Assembly (NCBI GenBank): GCA_013812805.1
Contig: JACCSV010000104.1
Span: 1-7,571 of the forward strand
Reading direction: 5' to 3'
Length of the DNA: 7,571 bases
Source of the DNA: Sphingomonas sp.
GTDB lineage: Bacteria > Pseudomonadota > Alphaproteobacteria > Sphingomonadales > Sphingomonadaceae
Shown here: positions 5,920 to 7,571 of the stretch, one piece after another
How positions within the stretch are numbered: the first letter of the stretch is position 1
Layout: each line of letters opens with the position of its first letter
The notes under the pieces: generated by a model
What the model was told of the DNA's origin: nothing
The model's input: the letters and a program-made list of their open reading frames with translations, nothing else
Database searches by the model: none
Position numbers and translations under genes: made by a program

Positions 5920-5932
5920 GGAGCAGTTTTTG
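5920..5932 (+). promoter_or_regulatory. Ribosome-binding site and TTG start of rimP
   Basis: GGAG (5920-5923) is followed by a six-base spacer and TTG at 5930-5932. The frame is open back to 5822, but this site gives a protein of usual RimP length and removes an implausible 36-residue extension that would overlap the promoter. Confidence 0.7.
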
Positions 5933-6502
5933 ACCGACACGCCTACCCCTGCCGACACGTCCTCGCCTGCCGACACTGGCGCCATCGCCAAGCTGATCGA
6001 GCCCGCGGTCAAGGTGCTTGGTCTTGAACTGGTGCGCGTGGCGATGATCGGCGGACAATCCGATCCGACGTTGCAGGTGATGGCCGAGCGGCCCGACACG
6101 CGCCAGTTGACGATCGACGATTGTGCCGATCTGTCGCGCGCCATTTCCGATATCCTCGATCCGCTGGCGGAAGACGGCCGCGACCCGATCGAGGGGGCAT
6201 ACCGCCTCGAAGTCTCGTCGCCAGGTATCGACCGACCGCTCACCCGCCGCGCCGATTTCGCCGACTGGGCGGGCCACGAAGCGCGAATCAAATACGCGCA
6301 AGCTGTCGATGGCGCCAAGCAAATCTCAGGCATCGTCGAAGGCGTGGAGGGCGACTCGATCCGGGTCACGACCTCGAAAGGCGAGCGCGTTGTCGACTTT
6401 GCCAACGTCGCCTCGGCCAAGCTGCTGCTTACCGACAAGCTCATTGACGCCACCGCACCGCTCAGCACCGAGGGCGCGGACCTGATCAAAACGGAAGGTT
6501 GA
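5930..6502 (+). CDS. rimP: Ribosome maturation factor RimP
   Basis: RimP binds free 30S ribosomal subunits and helps their late maturation. The predicted protein has 190 residues. An N-terminal low-complexity tail (residues 1-17, TPADT-like repeats) precedes the first domain, with AKLIEPAVKVLGLELVRVAM at 20-39 and a DDCADLSRAISDILD helix at 63-77. The diagnostic YRLEVSSPGIDRPLT stands at 91-105. The C-terminal SH3-like domain follows, with GIVEGVEGDSIRV near 134-146. The start is TTG at 5930 by its ribosome-binding site. nusA begins seven bases downstream, the standard rimP-nusA operon in bacteria. The gene appears to have its own promoter, separating it from the upstream PKS operon. Identification is secure; the exact start is less so. 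Confidence 0.95.
   Translation: MTDTPTPADTSSPADTGAIAKLIEPAVKVLGLELVRVAMIGGQSDPTLQVMAERPDTRQLTIDDCADLSRAISDILDPLAEDGRDPIEGAYRLEVSSPGIDRPLTRRADFADWAGHEARIKYAQAVDGAKQISGIVEGVEGDSIRVTTSKGERVVDFANVASAKLLLTDKLIDATAPLSTEGADLIKTEG
5933..5976 (+). repeat. Short in-frame direct repeat at the rimP N-terminus
   Basis: The 11-mer CCTGCCGACAC occurs at 5948-5958 and 5966-5976, a period of 18 bases (six codons), and its core CCGACAC also occurs at 5933-5939. It encodes the TDTPTPADTSSPADT tail, which lies before the folded domain. Copy number could vary without changing the frame. Confidence 0.6.
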
Positions 6503-6508
6503 ACGAAA

Positions 6509-7571
6509 ATGGCCGCCACTGCCGCAACTGACGCCCAATCGACTGCTTCCCCCTCGGCCAACAAGGCCGAGCTGCTGGCGATCGCCGATGCGGTTGCTCG
6601 TGAGAAGCTGATCGACAAGGCGATCGTCATCGAGGCGATGGAGGACGCGATCCAGCGCGCCGCCCGCGCCCGCTACGGCGCCGAGAATGACATTCGCGCC
6701 AAGCTCGACGGCGAGAGCGGCGACCTGCGCCTGTGGCGCGTTCTCGAAGTGGTCGAAGAGCCCGAGGATCATTTCAAGCAGGTGGACTTGAAGGGCGCCC
6801 AGAAGCTGCAAAAGGACGCCGCCATCGGCGACTTCATCGTCGACCCGCTGCCGCCGATCGAGTTCGGCCGGATCGCCGCCCAGGCGGCCAAGCAGGTGAT
6901 CTTCCAGAAGGTCCGCGATGCCGAGCGCGAGCGCCAGTTCGAAGAATTCAAGGACCGCGCCGGCGAGATCATCACCGGTGTCGTCAAGCGCGTCGAGTTC
7001 GGCCACGTCGTCGTCGACCTCGGCCGCGCCGAGGGAGTCATCCGCCGCGACCAGCAGATCCCACGCGAAATGGTCCGGGTCGGCGACCGCATTCGCTCGC
7101 TGATTGCTTCGGTTCGCCGCGAGGCCCGCGGCCCGCAGATATTCCTGTCGCGCGCCCATCCCGACTTCATGAAGAAATTGTTCGCCCAGGAAGTGCCGGA
7201 GATTTACGACGGCATCATCGAGATCAAGGCCGCCGCCCGCGACCCCGGCAGCCGCGCCAAGATCGGCGTGATCAGCCACGACAGCTCGATCGACCCGGTT
7301 GGCGCCTGCGTCGGCATGAAGGGCAGCCGAGTCCAGGCCGTGGTCCAGGAATTGCAGGGCGAGAAGATCGACATCATCCCCTGGTCGGAGGATCTCGCCA
7401 CCTTCGTCGTCAACGGTCTGCAGCCGGCAACCGTCAGCCGAGTCATCATCGACGAGGAGGAAAGCCGGATCGAAGTGGTCGTCCCCGACGACCAGTTGAG
7501 CCTCGCCATCGGCCGTCGCGGCCAGAACGTCCGGCTAGCCAGCCAGCTGACCAGCAGCCAGATCGACATCC
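6509..7571 (+). CDS. nusA: Transcription termination/antitermination factor NusA (3' end outside window)
   Basis: NusA binds RNA polymerase and nascent RNA and controls pausing, intrinsic and Rho-dependent termination, and antitermination. The frame runs from ATG 6509 to the window edge, 354 complete codons out of about 500 or more in the family. Order seen: an 18-residue Ala/Ser/Thr-rich extension; the RNAP-binding N-terminal domain (about 19-140, with ELLAIADAVAREK and IEAMEDAIQRAARARYG); an S1 domain from GEIITGVVKRVEFG at 152-165; KH1 with AARDPGSRAKIGV (242-254) and IDPVGACVGMKGSRVQAV (261-278); and KH2 with LAIGRRGQNVRLASQL (332-347). The C-terminal domain lies beyond the window. GGAAGG ten bases upstream, within the end of rimP, is the probable ribosome-binding site. 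In this phylum ylxR and infB would usually follow. Identification is certain. Confidence 0.97.
   Translation, partial: MAATAATDAQSTASPSANKAELLAIADAVAREKLIDKAIVIEAMEDAIQRAARARYGAENDIRAKLDGESGDLRLWRVLEVVEEPEDHFKQVDLKGAQKLQKDAAIGDFIVDPLPPIEFGRIAAQAAKQVIFQKVRDAERERQFEEFKDRAGEIITGVVKRVEFGHVVVDLGRAEGVIRRDQQIPREMVRVGDRIRSLIASVRREARGPQIFLSRAHPDFMKKLFAQEVPEIYDGIIEIKAAARDPGSRAKIGVISHDSSIDPVGACVGMKGSRVQAVVQELQGEKIDIIPWSEDLATFVVNGLQPATVSRVIIDEEESRIEVVVPDDQLSLAIGRRGQNVRLASQLTSSQIDI

Noticed and set aside
5901..5923. tRNA T-arm-like element in the rimP leader (GGGA-TTTGAAT-TCCC)
   Set aside because: The loop has seven bases, but the invariant G53-C61 pair and the TTC start of the T-loop are missing, and no acceptor, D or anticodon arm lies upstream.
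6326..7279. Minus-strand open frame of 317 codons opposite rimP and nusA
   Set aside because: It shadows two certain housekeeping genes; its Asp/Leu/Gly-rich product reflects the complement of their codon usage.

Overview
The window is GC-rich, densely packed bacterial chromosome. Protein similarity and gene order point to an alphaproteobacterium, most likely a sphingomonad (Sphingomonadales). The TrmB, NusA and DUF2231 proteins have the sequence style of that group, and metK, trmB, rimP and nusA lie in the order I recall for alphaproteobacteria. The taxonomic call is inference from recalled sequence character; no database was searched.

Layout. 1-579: C-terminal half of metK (SAM synthetase), whose N-terminus is outside the window. 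576-1073 (minus): small four-helix DUF2231 membrane protein, meeting metK tail to tail in a shared CTAG. 1143-1841: trmB, tRNA m7G46 methyltransferase. 1841-3073: chrA-family transporter, translationally coupled to trmB. 3091-4218 (minus): lipoprotein of the soluble PQQ glucose/sorbosone dehydrogenase family. 4277-5320: type III polyketide synthase, transcribed divergently from the dehydrogenase. 5317-5805: ICMT-like membrane methyltransferase, coupled to the synthase by an ATGA overlap. 5930-6502: rimP, behind a good promoter and a structured leader. 6509-7571: nusA, cut by the window end inside KH2. No gene-free stretch exceeds 300 bases. The longest is 5806-5929, which holds the rimP promoter and leader. 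I see no tRNA, rRNA, IS element, CRISPR array or prophage gene.

How it fits together. The housekeeping genes make SAM (metK), use it to modify tRNA (trmB), mature the 30S subunit (rimP) and control transcription elongation (nusA). Accessory genes sit between them: a DUF2231 gene between metK and trmB, and a four-gene block (chrA, PQQ dehydrogenase, PKS, methyltransferase) between trmB and rimP. The most specialised part is the PKS/ICMT pair. It resembles the Bacillus bpsA-bpsB arrangement, in which a type III PKS makes alkylpyrones from fatty acyl-CoA and a small membrane methyltransferase O-methylates them. The 58-bp region upstream of the PKS contains face-to-face -10-like boxes inside a perfect dyad, so the dehydrogenase and the PKS operon may be co-regulated.

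I found no clearly new type of system. The alkylpyrone-type pair with its divergent control region is the best lead.
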